64,000 nt of DNA from Halobellus limi (lineage in GTDB: Archaea > Halobacteriota > Halobacteria > Halobacteriales > Haloferacaceae). The position numbers were made by a program, and so were the translations under genes. The notes under the pieces are model-generated. The model was not told where the DNA came from. It searched no databases and saw only the letters and a program-made list of their open reading frames with translations. The stretch is taken from NCBI RefSeq assembly GCF_004799685.1, contig NZ_CP031311.1, forward strand, positions 62,001 through 126,000, in the 5' to 3' direction. This document shows positions 41,929-49,712 of this stretch, piece after piece. Numbering within the stretch: position 1 is the stretch's first letter; each line of letters begins with the position of its first letter.

Positions 41929-42886
41929 GACGCTCGCGGTCGCCTGCGCGCTGCTCGTGCTGTTCGCCTCGGCGACGGCGGGGTTCGCGGGCGGACTGTC
42001 CGTCGCCCTGCTGTCGGACGAGGAGTCGGTCTCGGTCGGTTTCAGCGCCGACGTTCCGCGCCCCGACGCGGTCGTGCTTGACGACGGCTCGGACGAACCG
42101 CTCGGCGTCTCCGCCTTCGGTCTCGCGACCGGCGCGGGACCGACCCCGCTCGGCGCGGGAGCACCGACCGACGACGGTGGTAACGCCACCGATCGAAACG
42201 GGACGGTCGGCGGAAACGCGACTGTACTCGGAAACGAGACCGCGATCGGAAACGAGTCGGTCCCGATCGACGGGGGAACCGACGGAAACGACACGGCCGC
42301 TGGCGACGGGCCGGTCCCCGAACCTGTCGACGGCAACGGGACGAGTCCCGTGTCCGGCGGAGACGACGGTTCGACCGCCGACGCTGGCCCGCAGGCGAAC
42401 GACGCGGCTCCGGACGAAGAGACGGCCCCCGACGACGACGCCGCCTCGGCCGAGGAACCGATCGACGGTCCGGCCTCCGAATCGGATGAGTCGGACGACT
42501 CCGCCCCCCAGACCGAGACCGACGACGGCGAGACGTCCGACGGCGACAACGCGTCTTCGCCGGACGGTGACAGCGGCTCCGACGGTTCGGAGCCGACGGA
42601 CGGTTCCGGATCCGAGCGATCCGACGACGGAGCGACGGATCCCGACGGCACAGCGACTGCGACCGAACCGAGCCACGACGGCACCGAACGGTCGTCCGAC
42701 TCCGATACCGAGTCCGAGTCGGAACCAACTGCCGGTGACGACGAGGAGCCGGAGTCGGTATCCGAGGGCACGGGCGGGGCGGACTCCGGGCGGTCCGCCG
42801 ACTCCTCCGACGAGTCGGACGGTGACGCCGACGGCGGCGATGCCACCACCGACGACGCGTCGACGGACGGTTCGGATCCGGTCTGA
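41921..42886 (+). CDS. Acidic, sequon-rich secreted stalk protein
   Basis: A 321-residue protein. A hydrophobic start (MSKTLAVACALLVLFASATA) leads to GGLSVALLSDEESVSVGF, which resembles the FFSDEE signature of its cluster mates. The rest is low-complexity Asp/Ser/Glu/Gly. Residues about 85-145 hold seven N-x-S/T sequons (NATDRNGTVGGNATVLGNET, then GNES, GNDT, GNGT), with another (DNAS) further on, so heavy N-glycosylation is likely. No C-terminal membrane anchor is visible. It probably forms an extended extracellular part of the structure. The start overlaps the signal peptidase stop by 8 bases. Confidence 0.82.
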   Translation: MSKTLAVACALLVLFASATAGFAGGLSVALLSDEESVSVGFSADVPRPDAVVLDDGSDEPLGVSAFGLATGAGPTPLGAGAPTDDGGNATDRNGTVGGNATVLGNETAIGNESVPIDGGTDGNDTAAGDGPVPEPVDGNGTSPVSGGDDGSTADAGPQANDAAPDEETAPDDDAASAEEPIDGPASESDESDDSAPQTETDDGETSDGDNASSPDGDSGSDGSEPTDGSGSERSDDGATDPDGTATATEPSHDGTERSSDSDTESESEPTAGDDEEPESVSEGTGGADSGRSADSSDESDGDADGGDATTDDASTDGSDPV

Positions 42887-43023
42887 TGCCTATGCGGGCC
42901 GGACGAATCCCGCTCTTTCTCCCGGGAACCGCCCCCGACGCACCCCGACGGAACGCGCTCGCGGTTCTCGGTTACCTCCTCGGAGTGAGTCTGGTCGCCG
43001 AGACCCTCTCTGCGCTCCTGTGA
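42886..43023 (+). CDS. 45-residue small membrane protein closing the cluster
   Basis: The frame starts at an ATG sharing its first base with the last base of the preceding TGA, and ends at 43023. It begins MPMRAGRIPLFLPGTAPDAP and has one C-terminal hydrophobic helix (NALAVLGYLLGVSLVAETLS). Overlapping stop and start argues for translational coupling and a real gene. A small helper or anchor in the assembly is a guess. No family is recognised. Confidence 0.6.
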   Translation: MPMRAGRIPLFLPGTAPDAPRRNALAVLGYLLGVSLVAETLSALL

Positions 43024-43103
43024 CGGTCCGTTCGTCCACGTCGACGCACCCTCGGCGCTCGATCTGGGGCGACGCGACTGTCGGAAGTGACGTGTCCGAG
43101 AAG

Positions 43104-43176
43104 TAGTCCCACCAGGATTCGAACCTGGGTCGAAGCCCCCAGAAGGCTTCAGGATTGGCCGCTACCCCATGGGACT
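43104..43176 (-). tRNA. tRNA-Gln (anticodon CTG)
   Basis: A 73-base cloverleaf on the minus strand. The acceptor arms AGTCCCA and TGGGACT pair perfectly, the anticodon stem AAGCC/GGCTT encloses the loop TTCTGGG, giving anticodon CTG, and the T arm is CCAGGTTCGAATCCTGG. No intron is present and CCA is not encoded. It lies after the secreted-protein cluster. Confidence 0.92.
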
Positions 43177-43309
43177 GCGTCGTCGACGCCGTTCGTCGAC
43201 CGCGTATCCTCCCGTAGCCCGTGGCTCCATATGAGTGTTGCGAAGTCCCTTCCTCCCGGATCGCGGCGTTCGACGGTCACGGCCGGTGCGGCGCCGTCCG
43301 CCGCGCGCC

Positions 43310-44305
43310 TCATCGCTCGGTCACGTCCTCGTCCGTCCCGCCGCCTCCCGGACGCCGAACGCCACCGACCAGCGCGGCGCGATTCAGCGACGGCACTCCG
43401 ACGAGCGCGACCGGCACGGTCGCGAGCGCGAAGGCGGCGATTCCGGCGAGGCCGACGGGACTCGCGACGAGTTCTCCGAGAACAGGGTCCGTGGTCGCGG
43501 TGTAGACCAGCAGGGTTCCGGCGGCGGCGTTGAACACGCCGTGGAACAGCCCTGCGGCGAAGACCGAGCGAGCCCGCACGACGAAGTACGTGTACAGCGG
43601 CGAGAACGCGACCGTGGCGGCCGTCATCACCGCGACGCCGACCAGCGGGAACGACGGGTAGTTGTAGCCGTCGAGGACGATCGGCGCGTGCCAGACTCCC
43701 CACAGGACGCTGATCAGGCCGCTCGCCCGCCAGAACCCCAGCGGCGCGAGCTCCCACAGGAGGTAGCCACGCCAGCCGAACTCCTCGCCGAGCGCGAAGA
43801 GCGCGTTGACGGTCACGCCGGTCCCGACCGTCAGGGCCACGAGCGCGAGGACGCCGAGGGCACCCGACGGGAGCGGGATTCCCGGAACGGGATCCGCGGT
43901 CCCGTCGAAACCGATCCCGGGCACCGCGAGCGCGATCCCGAGTGCCACCGCGACGAGAACGAGGACGGCCACCACGGCGGCAGCGTGCCAGCGGGTTCGA
44001 CCGATTCGGACGCCGACCTCCCGTATCGACACCTCCGTCGTGAACACCGTCACCGCGGCGGCGACCGCGGGGGTGAACATATACGCCGGTGCCAGCGCCA
44101 CCATCCGGACGTTCGCCAGGCGAGCGACGGCGACGAACCCGAGAGCGAACAGGAGAAGCGTCCCGAAAAAGCGGACCAGTCGAGCGGAATCGACGTCACC
44201 GTCCCGGTCGGTGCTCCTCGCGGACGGCTGCTCGGCCGATTCGGTGTTCGATCGCGTCCCTTTGCGACCTTCGGCTGCGTCGCGGGCGTCGTTTGCGGGG
44301 ACCAT
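43310..44305 (-). CDS. CPBP-family intramembrane metalloprotease
   Basis: A 331-residue multi-spanning protein with the CPBP (CAAX/Abi) protease motifs: EEFGWRGYLL (motif 1, EExxxR) at about 196, WGVWHAPIVL with the first His at about 223, and FHGVFNAAAG with the second His at about 277. About eight helices are seen. An acidic N-terminal tail (about 40 residues) precedes them. Family members cleave within membranes in protein maturation or stress, and the substrate is not known. The start at 44305 is inferred from a T-rich box about 25 bases upstream. Confidence 0.9.
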   Translation of the reverse strand: MVPANDARDAAEGRKGTRSNTESAEQPSARSTDRDGDVDSARLVRFFGTLLLFALGFVAVARLANVRMVALAPAYMFTPAVAAAVTVFTTEVSIREVGVRIGRTRWHAAAVVAVLVLVAVALGIALAVPGIGFDGTADPVPGIPLPSGALGVLALVALTVGTGVTVNALFALGEEFGWRGYLLWELAPLGFWRASGLISVLWGVWHAPIVLDGYNYPSFPLVGVAVMTAATVAFSPLYTYFVVRARSVFAAGLFHGVFNAAAGTLLVYTATTDPVLGELVASPVGLAGIAAFALATVPVALVGVPSLNRAALVGGVRRPGGGGTDEDVTER

Positions 44306-44470
44306 TTCGGGCGACCCATCGTAATGTAGAAAAAAGAACGTTTCCACGCTCTCGACGCCGACGAAAGCCACTCCGGGACGGGTGAGCGACGGATCGGTCG
44401 GTCGACGATCGAATCCGCCGTCGACGGAATCCACCGAGACGCCTCTCCTCGCCCGTGCACAATCCACTAC

Positions 44471-44479
44471 CTATTTATT
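44471..44479 (+). promoter_or_regulatory. TATA box of purO
   Basis: CTATTTATT about 27 bases before the ATG at 44502, typical of a leaderless transcript, and the reason for choosing this ATG. Confidence 0.6.
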
Positions 44480-44501
44480 CCGCTCTTGGCCACGTTCGCG
44501 T

Positions 44502-45083
44502 ATGTACATCGGACGGTTCGTCATCGTCGCGCCCGACTTCGGCGCGTACCGCGTCTCCTCCCGCTCGTTCCCCAACCGGCAGATCGTCGACCGCGACGGG
44601 ACGTTGACCGTCGCGCCGACGCCCGACGCGCCCGAGAACGACAACCCGTACGTCTCCTACAACTGCGTCCGCGAGGGGGGCGACGCCGTCGTCGTCGGCA
44701 ACGGCTCCCACGTCGATCCGATCGCGGAGAAACTCGACCTCGGGTACCCCGCTCGCGACGCGCTCGCGTCGGCGCTCCTCGCGCTCGACTACGAGAAGGA
44801 CGACTACGACACCCCGCGCGTCGCGGGCGTCGTCGGCGAGGAATCGTACGTCGGCATCGTCCGCCGGGACGCCCTGCTCGTCGAGGCCGTCGACGAACCC
44901 ACTCTCGTCGCCACTTACGAGGCGGACGCGCCGACGCCGATCGACTTCGCCGGCGACGCGTCTGCCGACCCCGCCGACCTAGCTCGGCGCGCGTACGACC
45001 TCGACTACGAACACGCCGTCTGCGCCGCGGGCGTCACGTACGACGCCGGCGGCGTCGACGTCGGGTTCTACAACGGGGAGTAG
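44502..45083 (+). CDS. purO: Archaeal IMP cyclohydrolase
   Basis: Converts FAICAR to IMP, the last step of purine biosynthesis, using the archaeal enzyme unrelated to bacterial PurH. The 193-residue protein starts [20 protein letters not shown] and shows [38 protein letters not shown] and [20 protein letters not shown], as expected for PurO. Length is normal. It diverges from the CPBP protease and is followed by a phosphoesterase in the same direction. Confidence 0.93.
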   Translation: MYIGRFVIVAPDFGAYRVSSRSFPNRQIVDRDGTLTVAPTPDAPENDNPYVSYNCVREGGDAVVVGNGSHVDPIAEKLDLGYPARDALASALLALDYEKDDYDTPRVAGVVGEESYVGIVRRDALLVEAVDEPTLVATYEADAPTPIDFAGDASADPADLARRAYDLDYEHAVCAAGVTYDAGGVDVGFYNGE

Positions 45084-45148
45084 TCTCGGATCTGCCGCGC
45101 GCCGCTTCGGGACGGTGACTTTTGTCCCTCAGACGCCTACGTCCCGGT

Positions 45149-45823
45149 ATGCAGGTCGCCGTCCTCTCCGACATCCACGCGAACAAGGTCGCGCTCGACG
45201 CCGTTCTCGACGATCTCGCCGGTGACGCTGGAACGGATCCGGACGCGATGGTCTGCGCGGGCGACGTCGTCGGCTACAACCCCTGGCCCGCGGAGTGCGT
45301 CGCCGCCGTCCGCGAACGGGGGATTCCGACGGTGATGGGCAATCACGACCGCGCGGTCGCTTCGGACACGACGTTCCGGTTCAACTCGATGGCGGCCGCG
45401 GGCGTCGAACACGCTCGGGAGGCCCTCGACGACGACGCGGTCGAATGGCTCGCCGACCTCCCCGACAGCCGGACCGTCCTCGACGGCCGGCTGAAACTGG
45501 TCCACGGCCATCCCGACGATCCCGACCGCTACACCTACCCTGACGAGTTCTCGGCGTCGATGCTCGACGACGAGGACGTCCTCGTGACCGGTCACACGCA
45601 CGTCCAGGGGCACCGCGTCTTCGAGGAGGGGGTCGTGATGAACCCCGGCAGCGTCGGTCAGCCGCGCGACAGCGATCCCCGGGCGGCGTACGCGCTGGTC
45701 GATCTGGACGATCTCGCGGTGGAGGAGCGACGCGTCGAGTACGATGTCGACACCGTCGTCGACGCGGTTCGGGAGGCCGGCCTCCCCGACCGGATCGGAC
45801 AGCGGCTCTACGACGGCCGGTGA
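45149..45823 (+). CDS. Calcineurin-like metallophosphoesterase
   Basis: A 224-residue YfcE/MJ0936-type phosphoesterase with a dinuclear metal site. Motifs: DIHAN at residues 8-12 (VAVLSDIHANKVALD), GDVVGYNP, GNHDRAV, LVHGHPDD and GHTHVQGHR, all ligands present. Members hydrolyse cyclic nucleotides or phosphodiesters; the physiological substrate is unknown. The start at 45149 (MQVAVLSDIHAN) fits the family better than an in-frame ATG nine codons upstream. It is convergent with lysC. Confidence 0.92.
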   Translation: MQVAVLSDIHANKVALDAVLDDLAGDAGTDPDAMVCAGDVVGYNPWPAECVAAVRERGIPTVMGNHDRAVASDTTFRFNSMAAAGVEHAREALDDDAVEWLADLPDSRTVLDGRLKLVHGHPDDPDRYTYPDEFSASMLDDEDVLVTGHTHVQGHRVFEEGVVMNPGSVGQPRDSDPRAAYALVDLDDLAVEERRVEYDVDTVVDAVREAGLPDRIGQRLYDGR

Positions 45824-45867
45824 GCCGCCGGGACGCCGGGTGCGTGACCGTCAACTCCGTCCCGCGC

Positions 45868-47046
45868 TCAGAACTCGTCCTGGACGATTTCGAGCGTCTC
45901 CTCGCGGTCGTCCCACGCGACGAAGATGGCCACCGACGTCGCGGAGGTGATGACGTCGTGGATGTTGATGCCCGCCTCCGAGATCGGCTGGACGATGTCG
46001 AGGATGACGCCGGGTCGGTTCGGCAGTTCCCCGCCCGTGACGCGGATGACCGCGACGTCGTCGTCGACGGTGACCGAGGAGAGCGTCTGGTCGTCGACGA
46101 CCTTCTCGTGCAGCAGGTTCTCGGCCTCCTCGGCGCGGTCCTCGTTCACGTAGAACGTCACCGAGTCCATCCCCGAGGCGACGGCGTCGATGTTGATCTC
46201 CGCCTCGCGAAGCGCCTGCGAGAGGTCCGCGAGGATGCCGGGACTGTTGCGGATCGAGCGCCCGGCGACGGTGATGCACGCCAGCGAGTCCTCCTGCATG
46301 TCGATGAGGTTCTCGAACTCGCCCTCGATGAGCGTCCCGCCGGTGAGCAGGTCCCCGTGCTGGTAGTGGACGACGCGGACGTCGAGGTCGTCGTCCTTGT
46401 ACGAGAGCGCCGAGGGCGCGACCACCTCCGCGCCGCGGAACGAGAGGTTCCGGAGTTCGTCGACGGTGATCCGCCCGACGTTGCGTGCGCCCTCGACGAC
46501 CCGCGGATCGCCCGTCATCACGCCCTCGACGTCGGTGACGATGACGACCTCGTCGGCGTTCATGTACCGGCCGAGCATCACGGCCGTCGTGTCCGACCCG
46601 CCGCGGCCGAGCGTCGTGATCTCGCCGTCGAGGTTCTGTGCGAGGAAGCCGGTGATCACCGGGACGACGCCGTCGAGGTCGGCGGCGAGCGCGGCGGCGC
46701 GCTGTTTCGTCTCCTCGACGTCGACCTCGCCGAGGTCGTTCGCGATGATCGGCCAGTCCTCACCGCCGGGTTCGACGAACATCGCGTCGACGCCGCGGGC
46801 GGCGAGCGCGGCCTTGAGCATCCGGACGCTCGTCCGCTCGCCCATCGAGACGATCTCCGCGCGGTCGCGGTCCTCGGCCTCGAACTCGATCTCTTCTAAG
46901 AGTTCGTCGGTCGTGTTCCCCATCGCGCTCGCGACGACGGCGATCTCGTGGCCCTCCTCGACGGCCGCGGCGATGGAGTCGGCGGCGCGGTTGATTCGGT
47001 CGCCGCTGCCCAGCGACGTTCCCCCGAACTTCGCGACTACGCGCAC
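45868..47046 (-). CDS. lysC: Aspartate kinase
   Basis: Phosphorylates aspartate in the first step towards threonine, methionine and lysine. The 392-residue protein has the kinase start VVAKFGGTSLGSGDRINRAA, MGERTSVRM, and the nucleotide site TTLGRGGSDTTAVMLG. Two C-terminal ACT domains (LACITVAGRSIRNSPGILAD and DVAVIRVTGGELPNRPGVIL) give feedback control by amino acids. The start is GTG at 47046, preceded at 7 bases by AGGAGG, a strong Shine-Dalgarno site. The gene overlaps by 10 bases a 20-codon ORF that begins where the mRNA should start. It is far from thrC. Confidence 0.95.
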   Translation of the reverse strand: MRVVAKFGGTSLGSGDRINRAADSIAAAVEEGHEIAVVASAMGNTTDELLEEIEFEAEDRDRAEIVSMGERTSVRMLKAALAARGVDAMFVEPGGEDWPIIANDLGEVDVEETKQRAAALAADLDGVVPVITGFLAQNLDGEITTLGRGGSDTTAVMLGRYMNADEVVIVTDVEGVMTGDPRVVEGARNVGRITVDELRNLSFRGAEVVAPSALSYKDDDLDVRVVHYQHGDLLTGGTLIEGEFENLIDMQEDSLACITVAGRSIRNSPGILADLSQALREAEINIDAVASGMDSVTFYVNEDRAEEAENLLHEKVVDDQTLSSVTVDDDVAVIRVTGGELPNRPGVILDIVQPISEAGINIHDVITSATSVAIFVAWDDREETLEIVQDEF

Positions 47047-47099
47047 GGTCGGCCCTCCTGTCGGCGAACGAGACGGAACTGCGAGTGGTGCTCTGACAT
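47037..47099 (-). CDS. Possible 20-residue leader peptide overlapping lysC
   Basis: A 20-codon frame, MSEHHSQFRLVRRQEGRPCA, begins with ATG at 47099 and ends in TAG at 47037. A TATA box (ATTTTACA, 47121-47130) lies about 27 bases before that ATG, so the mRNA should start at it. Its codons overlap the lysC Shine-Dalgarno sequence and the first ten bases of lysC. It has no run of Thr, Lys or Met codons, so classical attenuation is not obvious; it may control access of ribosomes to the lysC start. Confidence 0.5.
   Translation of the reverse strand: MSEHHSQFRLVRRQEGRPCA
47054..47059 (-). promoter_or_regulatory. Strong Shine-Dalgarno site of lysC
   Basis: AGGAGG seven bases before the GTG start of lysC. 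Most genes in this window are leaderless or lack such a motif, so its presence inside the leader ORF is unusual and supports internal re-initiation. Confidence 0.7.
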
Positions 47100-47120
47100 A
47101 GGCGGACTTTGCGGGGGGGA

Positions 47121-47130
47121 GTGTAAAATC
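47121..47130 (-). promoter_or_regulatory. TATA box of lysC leader transcript
   Basis: GATTTTACAC on the minus strand, about 27 bases before the ATG of the 20-codon leader ORF and about 80 bases before the lysC start, implying a 50-base leader for lysC. Confidence 0.6.
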
Positions 47131-47307
47131 TTGTCTCCCGGCCCAACCGTTGCCGAATTTTCGCGCTGACCGACGCCGGTTCCGTCCTCCGGGTTTGCGC
47201 GGTGTCCCGACGGCGCGGTGTCCCGATGGCTCGCTGTCATCGTGCGGGTCCCGACGACACGCTGTCAGTACGCAGGCCGCGACGATCCACGCGGAATCCG
47301 GCGTCAG

Positions 47308-47313
47308 TTTAAC
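47308..47313 (+). promoter_or_regulatory. TATA box of the GNAT gene
   Basis: TTTAAC centred about 27 bases before the ATG at 47338, supporting this start and a leaderless transcript. Confidence 0.55.
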
Positions 47314-47337
47314 CACCGCTCGGTCGAAGAGGTACCT

Positions 47338-47802
47338 ATGGACGTCAACGTCCGCGACGCCGTCGAGGCGGACGCCGAGACCCTCGGAGCGATCGTCGAC
47401 CTCCCCGCGGACGCGCTGCGGAACGTCGTCCACGACCGGACGGTCCGACTCGCGGTCGAACCGGCGTCGGAGCCGGGGCCGAACGCGGACGTCGAACCCG
47501 ACGCGGACGAGGCTCCGGGCACGGCAGACGAGTCCGTGCTCGGCTTCGTCGCGTTCGACGTCCGCGAGGGGACGGTGCACGTGACGCAACTCGCCGGCGA
47601 CGCCGACGCGGCCGAGCGACTGCTCGCCGAACCCGTCCGATTCGCGGTCAGCGAGGGATTCGACGTCTCGTTCGTCGTGCCGGATTCGGACGCCGACGCG
47701 GCGGCGGCCGCGCGGGCGGCCGGGTTCGAGGCCGTCGGGTCGGGGCCGCGTTTCGACGGCGAGGCGACGACCCGCTATCGCTTCCGCCCGGACGGCGACT
47801 GA
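47338..47802 (+). CDS. GNAT-type acetyltransferase
   Basis: A 154-residue protein with a GNAT fold: N-terminal VNVRDAVEADAETLGAIVDL, central strands LGFVAFDVREGTVHVTQLAG and the C-terminal AAAARAAGFEAVGSGPRFDG motif typical of acetyl-CoA-binding acetyltransferases. The acetyl-CoA P-loop is weak. An acidic insertion of about 25 residues (SEPGPNADVEPDADEAPG) interrupts strands 2 and 3. The substrate is unknown. It is convergent with the PolD small subunit gene. Confidence 0.78.
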   Translation: MDVNVRDAVEADAETLGAIVDLPADALRNVVHDRTVRLAVEPASEPGPNADVEPDADEAPGTADESVLGFVAFDVREGTVHVTQLAGDADAAERLLAEPVRFAVSEGFDVSFVVPDSDADAAAAARAAGFEAVGSGPRFDGEATTRYRFRPDGD

Positions 47803-47826
47803 CCGATCCGTCTCGACGTCGGAGCG

Positions 47827-49602
47827 CTAGGCGAACTTTCGGACGGTCATGTCGAGCGTGTCGAGGTCGAGGATCGGCGCGTAGCCGACGTCGGGGTCGA
47901 TGTTGACGGACTTCTGGAAGTCGGTCTGGGCCTGCCAGCACCCCGAATTGACCGCCAGGACGTCGTGGTACTTCCCCCAGCCGAGCTTGTGGACGTGTCC
48001 GGTGTGGAAGACGTCCGGGACCTCCTCCATCACGAGGTAGTCCTTCTCCTCGGGCGCGAGGCGCGTCTTCCCGCCGAACTGCGGCGCGACGTGGCGCTTC
48101 TTCAGGAGCTGATACATCGCCTTGTGCGGGTCGTCGTAGCTGGCCTTCTCCTCTGGCAACTCGGCGATGACCTCGTCGAGCGAGACGCCGTGGTACATCA
48201 GCACCTTCACGCCCTCGACGGTCACGAGCGACGGGTTGCCCGTGATGCGGGCGTCGTGTGCCGACATGATATCCCTGAGGTTCTCGTCGAACCCGGGCTG
48301 GGGCTCGGCGAGGCGGACCGCGTCGTGGTTGCCCGGGATCATCAGGATCTCCATATCGCCGGGGACGTCCTTGAGGTGCTCGGAGAACCGCTCGTACTGC
48401 TCGTAGATGTCGACGATGTCGAGTTCCTCGTCCTGGTCCGGGTAGACGCCGACGCCCTCGACCATGTCGCCCGCGATGAGGAGGTACTCCACGCGCTCGG
48501 CCTCCTCGGTGTGGAGCCAGTCGGCGAAGCGGGTCCAGGCGTCGGCCTCGAACTCCTGGCTGCCGACGTGGATGTCCGAGACCAGCGCCGCCTGCACGTG
48601 TCTGTCGGCGGTGTTCGGCGAGTACGTCCGCGGCACGTCCGGGAAGTGCATCGAGTCGACGAACATGATCCCCGCGTCGTCCGAGAGGGTCCCCTCGACG
48701 GCGATGCACTCGTCGAGCAGCAGTTCGTCGACGAGTTCGGCGAACTCCCGGTCTTTCATCACCAGACACGGGAACGTGCCGGTCGTGTCCTCCAACTCCA
48801 CGAGCCAGTGGCCGCTCTTCGTCGATCGGATGTCGTTGACGAGGCCGACCATCGCCGCGTCCGTCCCGCCGCTCATCGACTGGATCGCCGTCGCCGGCCG
48901 GTGGTTCACCCGCCCGCGGAGCTGTTTCGAGAGCTTCTCGTAGCGGTCTCTGAACACTTTCACGAAGTCGCCGTACTCGCCGGTGCCGGTGCTCTGACCG
49001 GTCACGTCGCCGGCGACTTCCAGCGACCGGAGCGAGGGGTCGACGGTCCGCGACGCGGCGGGTGCGGCGTCCCCCGGTGACGTTCCGCCGCCGGACGCAG
49101 CGCCCGCAGTTTCCTCTGGAACGTTTCCGCTCCCACTACCCGCCTCTGTCTTCCGGTATCCACGCTCGTCTCCAGTGGAAACGGAGGGGTCTTGTGAACC
49201 GGAACCACTCTCTCCGACGTCGGCTGGGGCATCGCCTCTCCCCGGGTTCGTGGTCTCGTCTCTCCTCGGAGTCGAGGCATCTCTTTCTCCCCGGTTCGGA
49301 GCATCACCTCCCACCGCCGAGACGTCGTCTTCTATCGTCTCTGCGCCGTTCTCCATCGTCGAGACGTCGTCCGCTCTCGTCTCGGCGTCACGTGCATCCG
49401 ACGACGGACGTGCGTCCCCGAGGGCGTCTCGGACGTCGTCGGCCGTGATCCGGAGGGCGGCGTCGTCGACGTGCTCGACCACCCGTTCGAGCGTCCGTCC
49501 CGGTCGCTCGGTACTCGCGATGAGCGTCACGGCCGCCTGCTCGGCGTTGTAGCCCCGCGCCGCGAGCTCCCGAACGATGCGAACCGGCGTCTCCAGAGGC
49601 AC
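47827..49602 (-). CDS. polD1: DNA polymerase D small subunit DP1
   Basis: Small (exonuclease) subunit of the archaeal replicative polymerase PolD. The 591-residue protein has a short N-terminal region (about 1-75), a Gly/Ser/Asp-rich linker from about 75 to 190, an OB-fold (MVGLVNDIRSTKSGHWLVEL, then CLVMKDREF) and the phosphoesterase/3'-5' exonuclease domain: VSDIHVGS, IAGDMVEGVG, IPGNHDAVR, MYHGVSLDE and TGHVHKLGW, all ligands present. The start is GTG at 49602. The linker contains an ORB-type sequence. The large subunit gene is not in the window. Confidence 0.93.
   Translation of the reverse strand: MPLETPVRIVRELAARGYNAEQAAVTLIASTERPGRTLERVVEHVDDAALRITADDVRDALGDARPSSDARDAETRADDVSTMENGAETIEDDVSAVGGDAPNRGERDASTPRRDETTNPGRGDAPADVGESGSGSQDPSVSTGDERGYRKTEAGSGSGNVPEETAGAASGGGTSPGDAAPAASRTVDPSLRSLEVAGDVTGQSTGTGEYGDFVKVFRDRYEKLSKQLRGRVNHRPATAIQSMSGGTDAAMVGLVNDIRSTKSGHWLVELEDTTGTFPCLVMKDREFAELVDELLLDECIAVEGTLSDDAGIMFVDSMHFPDVPRTYSPNTADRHVQAALVSDIHVGSQEFEADAWTRFADWLHTEEAERVEYLLIAGDMVEGVGVYPDQDEELDIVDIYEQYERFSEHLKDVPGDMEILMIPGNHDAVRLAEPQPGFDENLRDIMSAHDARITGNPSLVTVEGVKVLMYHGVSLDEVIAELPEEKASYDDPHKAMYQLLKKRHVAPQFGGKTRLAPEEKDYLVMEEVPDVFHTGHVHKLGWGKYHDVLAVNSGCWQAQTDFQKSVNIDPDVGYAPILDLDTLDMTVRKFA
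49168..49192 (+). promoter_or_regulatory. ORB-like sequence inside the PolD small subunit gene
   Basis: TCTCCAGTGGAAACGGAGGG followed by GTC, the full haloarchaeal ORB pattern of a dyad-like core plus a G-string. It lies about 38 kb from the origin, in the disordered linker of the protein. Confidence 0.6.
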
Positions 49603-49712
49603 ACCGACCGAACGGGGTAGCGGAAGAAAAGCGTACTGACCGAGTCCGGGGTCGCCGCTTCGGTGGGCGCGGCCCAGAAGGTTGAAACGCGGCGGCGAAG
49701 AACTCCGGGTAG

